Source: Tomocerus qinae
Taxonomy: Eukaryota > Arthropoda > Collembola > Entomobryomorpha > Tomoceridae
NCBI GenBank assembly: GCA_020055645.1
Contig: CM034549.1
Span: 11,063,501-11,127,500, forward strand
Length of the DNA: 64,000 nt
Reading direction: 5' to 3'
A program made the translations under genes and the position numbers. Position 1 is the first letter of the stretch. Each line of letters begins with the position of its first letter. The notes under the pieces were generated by a model. The model was given only the letters and a program-made list of their open reading frames with translations, did no database searches and was not told where the DNA came from. This document shows positions 1 to 11,400 of this stretch, piece after piece.

Positions 1-415
1 AATCCCAATTGCTGTGGCTCTGGCCACGTTCCCTCTTCACGACTGGCTTATGAACTTTTGGTTCTAAGTAAAATTTCGGAACAACTGAATCGTCGAATCC
101 AGTTTCCTCTGCATCAAGTTCCATTCGTTCGGGACAAGTCAGCAGATGAGCTTGATAATTTTCCACTCTGAGGTGATGCAGCCTCGAGAATTTGCATATT
201 TTGAATAGAGGAGGAAGATGAGCAGCTTGTCGTTCCTGTACATGTCTGTTGTGGCATTTAAGAAAGTGAGTTGTGGCTTTTGTGTCCAAAACTTGATGAT
301 TTTTGTCGTAAGGACATTCCAAAAGGTTTTCACCTTCGGCCAAAGTATACGGAGTATTGTTGGCATTCCTTTCTTTAGAATACGAATAAGGCTGGTACTT
401 CTTCTCGTGAGACAT
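1..415 (-). CDS. GTSF1: GTSF1/Asterix-like double CHHC zinc-finger protein, 5' part (3' end outside window)
   Basis: Reading leftward from an ATG at 415 the frame stays open for 138 codons to the window edge, so the 3' end is missing. Two CHHC zinc knuckles are visible, each with exact spacing C-x5-H-x9-H-x3-C: the first begins CPYDKNH (about residue 36) and the second begins CKFSRLHH (about residue 71). An acidic and basic tail follows. This tandem arrangement is the hallmark of the GTSF1/Asterix family; U11-48K and TRM13 carry single copies. Family members bind RNA and assist Piwi-clade Argonautes in transposon silencing, in the nucleus for fly Asterix. A splice-acceptor-like TTTTACAG just upstream (about 438) suggests a 5' UTR intron. 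Seen: the zinc-ligand pattern. Inferred: the piRNA role. A single-knuckle protein is excluded by the second perfect knuckle. Confidence 0.88.
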   Translation of the reverse strand, partial: MSHEKKYQPYSYSKERNANNTPYTLAEGENLLECPYDKNHQVLDTKATTHFLKCHNRHVQERQAAHLPPLFKICKFSRLHHLRVENYQAHLLTCPERMELDAEETGFDDSVVPKFYLEPKVHKPVVKRERGQSHSNWD

Positions 416-1799
416 TGTCAAATGTTTTCTTCACTCTGTAAAACCAAAGACAAAGAATTAACTAAATTAAAACATACACTTTTCTTTGAAGTAGTCAGGA
501 GAATCAGTAGCTTGTTTCATTTGAAATTACTAATAACACTGAGTAGATACTACATTATTTATTTGAAATGAAAACGAAACACGTAGAATGATGCAGAGTA
601 ATATTATGTGGAAAGTTTTAAAGTTTTAGAAACCACGATATGCCATTTTTTAAATTGGGATAACTTAACGAAACTTTTTAATTCGCTTATAGGTACCTGT
701 ATCCTGTAGCGTATGTAATAATATTTAGTGTATCCACACAATCCACAGCAATAAAAGGCAATTCTTGGATTTTAAAGCTCCTCGTAAAGGATCACTTGAT
801 GTTGTCCCTTGCGAAAACGTATAGGAGAGGAGACTATTTCCTAAGAACCTATTAGGCACTGGAAAAAGTAAAATAATCTTCGTTTTAGTAAATCTGCACT
901 AAGTTTTGATTTAGCCATTTACAGATAGAATTGAATAACATTTTAGTGCAATGAAGATTATGAAGAATAACTGGAAAACTACATAAAAAGTTTACTGATG
1001 ACACAACGAGATATTTTACAGATGGATACAAGCAGACAGAAAGATTACAGAAGTATTTTTAATGATCTGTACCTGAATACTTTTTTCTGGCTTTACAGTT
1101 GATATTTTATTTGCGTCACTCACACGGGAGGTTTCCTGCCTGGCGTCTGGTCACTGATACTGGCTGGAGATTACTTTTCTTTACTAGACCAGATTCTTTA
1201 GATATTCTTGTGTTCGCCAACAACGTCCAATTAGAAGAAAGATTCCAAATACCAACCCTCAGCACAAAGCTCAACTCTAAGCAGCATTTATTAGGATCGA
1301 AGCTTTGCTTAGTATCCTTATGAATTTGTCGCCGTCACTCTGTCCGATCGTCTGATCGTCTGGTCGTCTGGTCGTCTGGTCGTCCACTAATTTTATTGGT
1401 ACTTTATTAGCACGTATATCTTTGCAACGACATAACTTATTCCAAATCTGTTTTTTGCATATGGTAGCATATATATTCAGGATCAACCAGTTATCATTAA
1501 AATTCAAATTCGACGCATCCCCTGCTTTGTGGAAATTATAAAAGTGCAGCAGGTGAGGCAGACAGCGTATAACATAGAGGACTGTGAATGAGCTGAGCTA
1601 TCTAAGAGACTACACACCGCGCTGGTATTAACATGCTCTGAAACTGCGGGAGACAAATGCAATATAAAATAGCTTCTCTAGAGCAACGATTAGTTGAATA
1701 CAATTTTCGTTTCATTGCAACAATATTGTCACTGCATTGTAACCCAAAAGTGAAAATTGGCTAAAGAAGAGGATTTTTGTCCATTGTGATTAGTTAAAT
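416..1799. other. Intergenic stretch, no gene recognised
   Basis: No credible coding exon was found on either strand. Short open frames here lack conserved motifs and proper starts. The only structure seen is a short octamer array at 1348-1385 with unit TCGTCTGG, about 4.5 copies. Confidence 0.5.
1348..1385. repeat. Octanucleotide microsatellite (TCGTCTGG)n
   Basis: About 4.5 head-to-tail copies of an 8-bp unit, the first copy with A for G. It is simple-sequence DNA in an intergenic region. Confidence 0.8.
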
Positions 1800-2700
1800 A
1801 CAGTTTGAAACATTTTATCGTAAAAATTGTCAAAATATGAGTTTGAAAGATTTTAACGTGAAAATTGTCAAAATATAATGGAAATGGTTGTCCATCTTCA
1901 CTTCATTATGAATACATGTGTGGGATTCATCAGTGGTGAGTGCAGTTAACTACAATTATCTCAAATCACTATTTAGGTATTGTTTAAATCACAATACTAC
2001 ATTCAATTTGTATTGCAATCCAAAAAATTATTAATCGGGTATAATCCTAATCGTGACACTCGATTCTTTCCAGCTTTACAGTCACCTGGTGCGGAATTGA
2101 TTGGGTTGTGATTAGTTTGAAACATTTTATCGTAAAAATTGTCAAAATATAATGGAAATGGTCGTCCATCGTCACTTCATTATAAATACACGTGTGGGAT
2201 TCATCAGTGCTGAGTGCAGTTAACTACAGTTGTCACAAATCATTATTTAGGTATTGTTTAAATCACAATACTATATTCAATTTGTATTGAAATCCAAAAA
2301 ATTATTAATCGGGTATAATCCTAATCGTGATATTCGATTCTTTCCAGCTTTACAGTCACCTGGTGCGGAATTGATTGAGTTCTGCATGTTGACTCCAAAC
2401 TTATATGAATACCATCAACTCCCGCCCAGACTGTTGGACCACAGACTCCAACTATAACCCTACATTTTAGATGGCGTAGTGAGTGGAATCTACAAAATCA
2501 ACAAGATATTACTATTTAGGTATTGTTTAAGTCACGTTATTATATTGAATTTGTATTTCCAGCTGACTTGCCGAATGCATCCCTACTCATTATTAAATGA
2601 CATATTCCATTCTTTCCAGCTTTACAGCCTACTAGGAATTGATTTAGTTCTGCATGTTGACACATGGTGAAGAATTGAAGTTAACTATTTGGAATAAACA
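1800..2700 (+). repeat. Tandem duplication, 274-bp unit, plus a diverged third copy
   Basis: A block starting with AAAATTGTCAAAATATAATG at 1861 recurs at 2135, a shift of 274 bp, with only scattered substitutions across the whole unit. The duplicated block includes a run ending TTCTTTCCAGCTTTACAG. A third, much more diverged partial copy is recognisable at about 2510-2665 (TTTAGGTATTGTTTAA, then TTCTTTCCAGCTTTACAG, then a run ending CTGCATGTTGAC). I see no coding capacity. The unit may derive from an old mobile element, but no termini were found. Confidence 0.8.
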
Positions 2701-3871
2701 TTTTATCGTGGAATCTACAAAATCGACAAGATATCACTATTTAGCTTGGTGTTAATTGACTTCTGAAGGGTGGATATTCATGACTACCAGCAGTTTGATC
2801 TGGGACAGGAATGGGATTCCGGAATGGGACTAATTCAAAAGAAAGTCCCATATAAAATTTCAAACTATTTTATAGGACTTTCTCTACAGAACCCACCTGA
2901 TACGGGCAGGGGATGGGGGGAGGAAGAGACAGGAATCTGTCTATTTGCCTTGATTCTAATGATAACTGATTGTGGCTGAATACATGTGCTACCATAAGCA
3001 AAAAGCAGATTTGAAACAAGTTATGTCGTTCCAAAATATGCGTGCATTTTATTATCGAAGGACAACCAGACCATCAGAATTTTTTTTTAAATCTCCCGCT
3101 TCGATCCTGCGTATACGCCTGTTTGCCAACAGTTTATTTGGTATTCAATAAATCTAAAAATGCAAAAATGTTGTAAAATGCTAATATTATTTTGTATACG
3201 AGTGAAAAATCAGTTTCAATTCAAACTGGAAGAAGCCAGATCAGGACAACACTGCGCACTGGAAATGAGAAGGCATTGTTAGGTGTATAATTCTAGACTT
3301 GCACAGTGCACAACACAGCAGACAGCAGTGCAGTGCCATCCTACTCTCCTATCAATGGAGTTTCATGTCCTAACTCTCCCTGATCAACGGAGCTTATCAC
3401 TTTTTGTTTTACATAAATACCAATAATTATCATAAAATCTTTTATTACTACACTACAAAGCGTTTTCCGTTTTGTATATCTCAAATCTCAGGAGTGTAAA
3501 AATAATGCACTAAAATGGTATACATGTAATACATTATATTGGTATACACGAGCTAGGAGGTAGAAATGGAGTATAATGTTAAACTCTCTGCTATTTAAGA
3601 AATAGATACCATCTCTCTACTAATATTGTACGGTATAATACTAAATAGTTAGCTTACACTATCGACATCAAATGTACGGACATCCAAGAAAATGTTGACA
3701 TATTCCAACAGTCACCAATGTCCAGGTCCCTCTACCTATATTGATTGTTCCTGTCGTCCACGATTGAAAATTGTTGAATAAAATTACGTCTCAGCGGTTC
3801 GTTGTCATTAATATACCCATTTACCCATACAGGACAACAACTTAAATGTGAAACCAGGAAAAAAATCTCAT
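2701..3871. other. Intergenic stretch, no gene recognised
   Basis: No coding exon, RNA gene or clear repeat structure was identified on either strand. Confidence 0.45.
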
Positions 3872-4308
3872 GTAAACTTGCCTTCGTAATTTGGTCTTTT
3901 GTGTAAATGGTAATGGCTTTCCCCGAACATCAGTAAATTGCTAGTATTGCTCAAATTCCAATCGACAAAGTCTTCTAAAAAGTAGTAGTTTTCCAGAAAA
4001 TGTGGTGGTCTTCCAGAAAACGAATGGAAACTAAAAAGGTAATTAGGAGAGAAACCTGAATTAGAAAAACTGGTCTTTCTGCTTTTCAAAACAGCTACGA
4101 AACTGGGCTTGTTTCTTAGCAAACTAGTCCTCCAGAAGCGTCTTCCCGAAGCAGTAAACTGGTATTACTCGACATCAGGAAAAAGCAATGGGCTTCCGGA
4201 AAAAACAAATATCTTTCCCAACAAGTAATCTTCCGTATTCTTGAAGCAGAAAACTTGTCTCACTCCCTTTCCAATAGTCTTTCCTAGAAATGAATGGTCT
4301 TTCCGAAA

Positions 4309-4845
4309 AACTAATTGTCTTCCTTAAGAACTAATTGTCTTCCCGAAGAACTAATTGTCTTCCCGAAGAACTAATTGTCTTCCCGAAGAACTAATTGTCT
4401 TCCCGAAGAACTAATTGTCTTCCCGAAGAACTAATTGTCTTCCCGAAGAACTAATTGTCTTCCCGAAGAACTAATTCTCTTCCCGAAGAACTAATTCTCT
4501 TCCCGAAGAACTAATTCTCTTCCCCAAAAACTAATTGTCTTCCCGAAAAACTAATTGTCTTCCCGAAAAACTAATTGTCTTCCCGAAGAACTAATTCTCT
4601 TCCCGAGTTCCCGAAGAACTAATTCTCTTCCCGAGTTCCCGAAGAACTAATTCTCTTCCCGAGTTCCCGAAGAACTAATTCTCTTCCCGAAGAACTAATT
4701 CTCTTCCCGAGTTCCCGAAGAACTAATTCTCTTCCCGAGTTCCCGAAGAACTAATTCTCTTCCCGAAGAACTAATTCTCTTCCCGAAGAACTAATTCTCT
4801 TCCCGAAGAACTAATTGTCTTCTTGAAAAACTATAGTCTTCCCGA
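4309..4845 (+). repeat. Minisatellite, 20-bp unit with 28-bp variants (left arm)
   Basis: Head-to-tail copies of CTAATTGTCTTCCCGAAGAA run with almost no change from about 4325. From about 4590 several units carry an 8-bp insertion (GAGTTCCC), giving 28-bp units, and a GTCT to CTCT substitution spreads through neighbouring units. This pattern suggests local unit-by-unit duplication. More degenerate copies of the same core extend outward to about 3890 and inward to about 4990. Confidence 0.95.
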
Positions 4846-5099
4846 AGTGTCTTTCCGAAAAGGTAATGGTCTTCCCTCTTCTCGAAGCAACAAACTGTAC
4901 TCTCTTTCCGAAAAGAAAAGTAAAATGGTTTTCCCGAAGCAGTAAACTGTTGGCCTTACCCTTACTGGTCTTCCCAAAAAATGAAAGAATATAAGCTTGA
5001 AGAAACTGGTCTTAACTCAAATAATGAGCCGAAATAAACGGAGGAAAATCCTCATTATTTGAATTAAGTGGGCTAACAAAAAATTTCTTTCTGGGTAGA

Positions 5100-7560
5100 C
5101 CAGTTTACTTTTTTCGGAAGACCAATTCCCTTATGCCGAAAACCACTTTACTTTTTTCGGAAGACCAATTCCCTTATGCCGAAAACCACTTTGCTTTTTT
5201 CGGAAGACCAATTCCCTTATGCCGAAAATCACTTTACTTTTTTCGGAAGACCAATTCCCTTATGCCGAAAACCACTTTACTTTTTTCGGAAGACCAATTC
5301 CCTAATGCCGAAAACCACTTTGCTTTTTTCGGAAGACCAATTCCCTAATGCCGAAAACCACTTTGCTTTTTTCGGAAGACCAATTCCCTTATGCCGAAAA
5401 CCACTTTGCTTTTTTCGGAAGACCAATTCCCTTATGCCGAAAACCACTTTACTTTTTTCGGAAGACCAATTCCCTTATGCCGAAAACCACTTTGCTTTTT
5501 TCGGAAGACCAATTCCCTTATGCCGAAAACCACTTTACTTTTTTCGGAAGACCAATTCCCTTATGCCGAAAACCACTTTACTTTTTTCGGAAGACCAATT
5601 CCCTTATGCCGAAAACCACTTTGCTTTTTTCGGAAGACCAATTCCCTTATGCCGAAAACCACTTTACTTTTTTCGGAAGACCAATTCCCTTATGCCGAAT
5701 ACCACTTTACTTTTTTCGGAAGACCAATTCCCTTATGCCGAAAACCACTTTACTTTTTTCGGAAGACCAATTCCCTTATGCCGAAAACCACTTTGCTTTT
5801 TTCGGAAGACCAATTCCCTTATGCCGAAAACCACTTTACTTTTTTCGGAAGACCAATTCCCTTATGCCGAAAACCACTTTGCTTTTTTCGGAAGACCAAT
5901 TCCCTTATGCCGAAAACCACTTTGCTTTTTTCGGAAGACCAATTCCCTTATGCCGAAAACCACTTTGCTTTTTTCGGAAGACCAATTCCCTTATGCCGAA
6001 AACCACTTTGCTTTTTTCGGAAGACCAATTCCCTTATGCCGAAAACCACTTTGCATTTTTCGGAAGACCAATTCCCTTATGCCGAAAACCACTTTGCTTT
6101 TTTCGGAAGACCAATTCCCTTATGCCGAAAACCACTTTACTTTTTTCGGAAGACCAATTCCCTTATGCCGAAAACCACTTTGCTTTTTTCGGAAGACCAA
6201 TTCCCTTATGCCGAAAACCACTTTACTTTTTTCGGAAGACCAATTCCCTTATGCCGAATACCTCTTTGCTTTTTTCGGAAGACCAATTCCCTTATGCCGA
6301 AAACCACTTTGCTTTTTTCGGAAGACCAATTCCCTTATGTCGAAAACCACTTTACTTTTTTCGGAAGACCAATTCCCTTATGCCAAAAACCACTTTACTT
6401 TTTTCGGAAGACCAATTCCCTTATGCCGAAAACCACTTTGCTTTTTTCGGAAGACCAATTCCCTTATGCCGAATACCTCTTTGCTTTTTTCGGAAGACCA
6501 ATTCCCTTATGCCGAATACCTCTTTGCTTTTTTCGGAAGACCAATTCCCTTATGCCGAATACCTCTTTGCTTTTTTCGGAAGACCAATTCCCTTATGCCG
6601 AAAACCACTTTGCTTTTTTCGGAAGACCAATTCCCTTATGCCGAAAACCACTTTACTTTTTTCGGAAGACCAATTTCCTTATGCCGAAAACCACTTTACT
6701 TTTTTCGGAAGACCTATTCCCTTATGCCGAATACCTCTTTGCTTTTTTCGGAAGACCAATTCCCTTATGCCGAAAACCACTTTATTTTTTTCGGAAGACC
6801 AATTCCCTTATGCCGAATACCTCTTTGCTTTTTTCGGAAGACCAATTCCCTTATGCCGAAAACCACTTTGCTTTTTTCGGAAGACCAATTCCCTTATGCC
6901 GAAAACCACTTTGCTTTTTTCGGAAGACCAATTCCCTTATGCCGAAAACCACTTTACTTTTTTCGGAAGACCAATTCCCTTATGCCGAAAACCACTTTAC
7001 TTTTTTCGGAAGACCAATTCCCTTATGCCGAAAACCACTTTACTTTTTTCGGAAGACCAATTCCCTTATGCCGAAAACCACTTTGGTTTTTTCGGAAGAC
7101 CAATTCCCTTATGCCGAAAACCACTTTACTTTTTTCGGAAGACCAATTCCCTTATGCCGAAAACCACTTTGCTTTTTTCGGAAGACCAATTCCCTTATGC
7201 CGAATACCACTTTACTTTTTTCGGAAGACCAATTCCCTTATGCCGAAAACCACTTTACTTTTTTCGGAAGACCAATTCCCTTATGCCGAAAACCACTTTG
7301 CTTTTTTCGGAAGACCAATTCCCTTATGCCGAAAACCACTTTACTTTTTTCGGAAGACCAATTCCCTTATGCCGAATACCTCTTTGCTTTTTTCGGAAGA
7401 CCAATTCCCTTATGCCGAAAACCACTTTGCTTTTTTCGGAAGACCAATTCCCTTATGCCGAAAACCACTTTACTTTTTTCGGAAGACCAATTCCCTTATG
7501 CCGAAAACCACTTTATTTTTTTCGGAAGACCAATTCCCTTATGCCGAAAACCAGTTTACT
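5100..7560 (+). repeat. Minisatellite, about 57 copies of a 43-bp unit (right arm)
   Basis: The unit contains TTCGGAAGACCAATTCCCTT followed by ATGCCGAAAACCACTTT and an RCTTTT junction. The period is exactly 43 bp and the copies are nearly identical. Recurring variants are ACTTT/GCTTT, AAAACCAC/AATACCTC and CCCTT/CCCTA. Because 43 is one more than a multiple of three and the unit has no stop on the plus strand, all three plus-strand frames are open for over 2.2 kb. I treat this as a by-product of the repeat, not a gene. The array begins and ends with a variant CCAGTTTACT junction. Confidence 0.97.
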
Positions 7561-7596
7561 GTTTACCAAAACACCAAATTACTAAGACTAATTTAC

Positions 7597-8460
7597 GTTG
7601 AATCCCACTGAAGCTGATGCTCCACTGTCGATACCGATTTAGAATTCCAGAGAAGTTAAGCCAGTACATACTAGTTTGAATATTGAATAATTATAACTGG
7701 TGGTGAATACTACCAATACCATTTATTACGTTTGGCTAATATTATATAAACTCATGAGACTGCGATATCAACTCATCGGGGATAGTTATTGTAAACACGT
7801 GCTTAGTAACATAAAGTAACATTGACAGTCTTATTCAGTAGTTCTCTGACTCTGGCCAGTTAACTATAATATCTACGGGATTTCAGTAATGACTAAAGCC
7901 AAGATAATATCCTAAATGCAATTTCTATTTTAAGATTCAGAAGGAAGTATCGATTACAACTACAGGATGGGCATAATTGAATTAGATCAATCAGAATCAA
8001 TGACCAGAGTTTTCATGCATAATGCCAATAACCGTTTGTTAATCCTCATTTATCTTGGATTCACTAACCCCTTTATTAGGTATATGCTTTTATGGAGAGT
8101 AGATGAATAGCTTACATCTTTGTCTTGCATACCAATTATTTCCTTTGATATAAAAGGTTCTACTGAAGTATCCACAAATGACTTTATGTTATGGCTCACT
8201 CCAAGAAAATTACTATGCTTGTCGATTTCTCTTGGCCAGTGCCATAAAAATGAAGATCTTATTCCAGTTATCAATAAAAAGGTTAACCCACATGAGTATT
8301 TAATGTAGTTGTGTCCCGGTTTCGTGAGGAGAATGTTGATTTTGCATTTAGGTAGGACACAGAAGAGATTCGTGAGCTAGGTATTGTTTATGTAGTCTTT
8401 TCTTAACCCAGAAAACCTTCTTACTGTTTTTCTACACATAAAAAATAGAAGATCGAAAAT
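7597..8460. other. Upstream region of the guanylate cyclase gene
   Basis: No coding exon was recognised. An in-frame TAG lies 12 bp before the cyclase ATG, so the coding region does not extend further upstream in this exon. The 5' UTR and promoter presumably lie here, but no core element can be named with confidence. Confidence 0.4.
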
Positions 8461-11400
8461 ATGCGTCGAAATACAATTCACCCCAGGCATTCCACAAGTA
8501 TTCCTAGTTCCGGAACTTCTTTCTTTATCCCACTTTTTTCTCCGATTATAAAATTATTATCTAGCACTCGGAAAAGAGTCAGCCTGAACAATAGCAAAAG
8601 TGATAGCAACAATGAAGATGGTTCGTCTACTCATGGGTCAATGGAAAGTGAAACCGACACTTCCACTGCTACAAAAGATCGGCAGAATGGTCGATGTTCA
8701 ACTGTGAGTATTCATACATAATAATTATTGGTATTTAGCAGTCCTCGCTCAATGTATTTTATCTTCTAGGATGGGATTTGCAGTGGAACCCGATCTCTAA
8801 GCAGAGGACGAAAGCTCCAGATGATGCAGATGATAATTGTAAACTTCAACTTATCTTTAATATAAACTATTGATTTATCTCTCATTCTTCAACACTGAAT
8901 TTTCAACACGAAAAAAATTATTTTTTTCCAACATCGTAATTTTCAGATGTTTTAACTTTTTTACCCTATTTAATGCAGCCTAAATCAATCTACCCATGAT
9001 AATATTTTATTTAAGAAAATTAAATTTAATATTTAACTGCAGGAAATACGCTGTTAGGTTTTTATTTTTTGTAATAGTGTGTTTAAAATTCGGTAGTCTT
9101 CCGTAAATATTTGTTTTACTACTAAATTTTCTGTTTACAGTTACCATTCATACCTATATTTGCTCTGATCAGCCAAAACATTGTGAGCTTGAGTTATGTA
9201 CTGGAATATCAACATGACGTTGAAGAAATTGACAGACAGGTACTTGTTGCTTTGTACTTTGAAATGTGGAAGGAAATCTTTAAAGTAATTAAATTCAAAT
9301 AAGGATTTTTATCGCAGCTCGGAAATATTAATCATTTACATGCGTGCTTGTAAACTTTTGTTAGGTCACCATTGCTGCAGATGTAGCGAAACTTGTATCT
9401 CATTTGCAATGGGAACGTTCTGAAGTCGCGTTTTACATCTTCTTAAATGGAACAACAGTGAGGTACGGAATTTCCCTTTGCTTGATGTTTGTTGGGTGCG
9501 TAGATACGTGATAGGAATAATTTACCTGAATGTAATGAATCAAGTACATTTCACAGGTCCAACCTAACGGAACGTTTTTCACAAACGGATAGTGTTTTGA
9601 ATAACATTCCACAATGGCCTCAGATTGATTTGTCAGTTGACAAGATTTTCGAATCAAAAACGCGCTTCCAAATTCGGCTGGAGGATTTTCGGTTTTTTCA
9701 ACTTTTTCTGCCTCTTAGGCTAAAAATTAGAATTGATCATTGTACAAACTTCTTGTATTGCGCTAAATGGATTGCATTATCATTCTATGAGTACTATTTT
9801 GAGAATAATGAACTTGTAATTTGTCTTTAGGAAAGGATTAAACCTTAATGACACGAATGTATCGGAAGTCATTGAATTTTATGGCAATATCAATCATATT
9901 ATGCTGGAGTACTTAACTAATGAGATCAAGGAAACAAATAGTTCGAATGTTTGGAGGTATTTTCGTGATTTTATGCTGATTGTTATTGACTATTTGAAGA
10001 TTTGATATACAGTACATAGTATTTTGTGCTGTAGATCAAGTTACTAGTTCATTTTTAGTATTATTAGAGTAATCCGATTATTTAGGTTCCTTGTCTCCTA
10101 TAAAAACTTATTGCGAAGCGTGGAGAATTTTGGTATCTCGATCGTTTACGGAATCAATTACTTTGGACGAGGAATGCTGATCCCTACGAATTACATTGAG
10201 TACATCAAACATGATACTCTCGGAACTGAATATTTAAACTCTAGCCTCGACTTCGCATCTGCTGCCACCCACTACTTCAGTGAGATTAGCGAAAAACTTG
10301 CTGGATTTGATGACATCAAGAAAATGTGAGATTTTCCATTTGAAAAATAATGTTTTCATCTCCGTAAAATGTGTTGGCTTTTCGTAGGAGATTGAAAATT
10401 ATGCTGAATGAGATACAATCGGCTGATATTGAAGAATCGATAACTTACTTTGACACAATGGGAGATTTCATTGACGAACTGAGCAATATGCAGTTGAAAT
10501 TAAGAAAAACGATCAGGTAAAAAAAGGAATTTAGATTATTAGAAAAAGATGTTTCCAAAATTCTCGATTTTTTAAAAAAAATACAGAGAAGCTGTTGAAG
10601 AACAACTTAAAGATGCTAAGAAGGAAGCGATGACTGCAATTGCAATTGTCATCCTTGTTTTGATCGTCTCTCCGATTATCATTTTGCTAGTTCATAAAGC
10701 AACGTCAACCATACAATTATTTGCTGAAAATCTTTTCATAAAAGCTGAAGAACTTAACAGGGAAAAGAAAAAATCTGATCGACTTCTTTTCCAAATGCTT
10801 CCCCCTTCCGTAGCAATTGAATTGAAGCAAAAACGTCAAGTGCAAGCACAGACTTTTGACCAAGTCACTATTTACTTCAGTGACATTGTGGGCTTCACGG
10901 AGATCTCTGCTTTGTCAAGCCCTTTAGATGTAGTCAAATTTCTTAACTCAATTTACAAGCTTTTCGATGCAAGAATCGAACGTTATGATGTTTACAAAGT
11001 TGAGACAATCGGAGATGCCTACATGGTCAGCTGCTCTAAATTAAATGTATTGTATTGTAATCTCTAGCATTGGTCTATACCATTTTAGAAAATTTATTTT
11101 ACTAATTTAGGTAGCTAGTGGACTGCCTCAAAAGAATGGTAAGTAATGTACGCAAAACTACCAGAACTTAAGAAAACATGTTTATGAACTAAACTTTGCA
11201 AAAATGCTATTTATCTTTTCCTATATGCAACTTAAACATAGATTTAGGCAAAATTAACCATTGTATATTTTCTTGTAAAAAATCTTCAGGAAATCTTCAT
11301 GTATCAGAAATAGCAACAATGGCATTAGATCTTCTAGCTGGTTCGATTATGTTTCAAATTCCCCATCGACCAGGCGAAAGGCTAAAAATAAGAATAGGAT

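Larger units (their letters stand above)
3872..7596. mobile_element. Foldback-like (FB/Galileo-type) element with tandem-repeat inverted arms
   Basis: The two outer ends are inverted copies of each other. The left end begins GTAAACTTGCCTTCGTAATT (3872). The right end, read on the minus strand from 7596, begins GTAAATTAGTCTTAGTAATT, and the match continues through a TTGGTnTTTTG block. The centre holds a 17-bp inverted repeat (5012-5028 against 5051-5067, one mismatch). Between ends and centre both arms are tandem arrays sharing a core close to AATTGGTCTTCCGAA, in opposite orientation in the two arms: 20/28-bp units on the left, 43-bp units on the right. Long inverted repeats built of internal tandem repeats define Foldback elements of flies. 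No transposase frame is present and no target duplication was found, so the boundaries are approximate. Confidence 0.65.

Noticed and set aside
218-571. 117-codon plus-strand open frame
   Set aside because: It overlaps the GTSF1-like coding sequence antisense and has no recognisable motif.
4309-7560. Possible CRISPR array
   Set aside because: Units are contiguous without unique spacers and the genome is eukaryotic; these are minisatellites.
5176-7611. Long plus-strand open frames of 736-811 codons
   Set aside because: They arise from a stop-free 43-bp tandem repeat whose length is not a multiple of three; three overlapping frames encode the same permuted repeat, with no domain or gene context.
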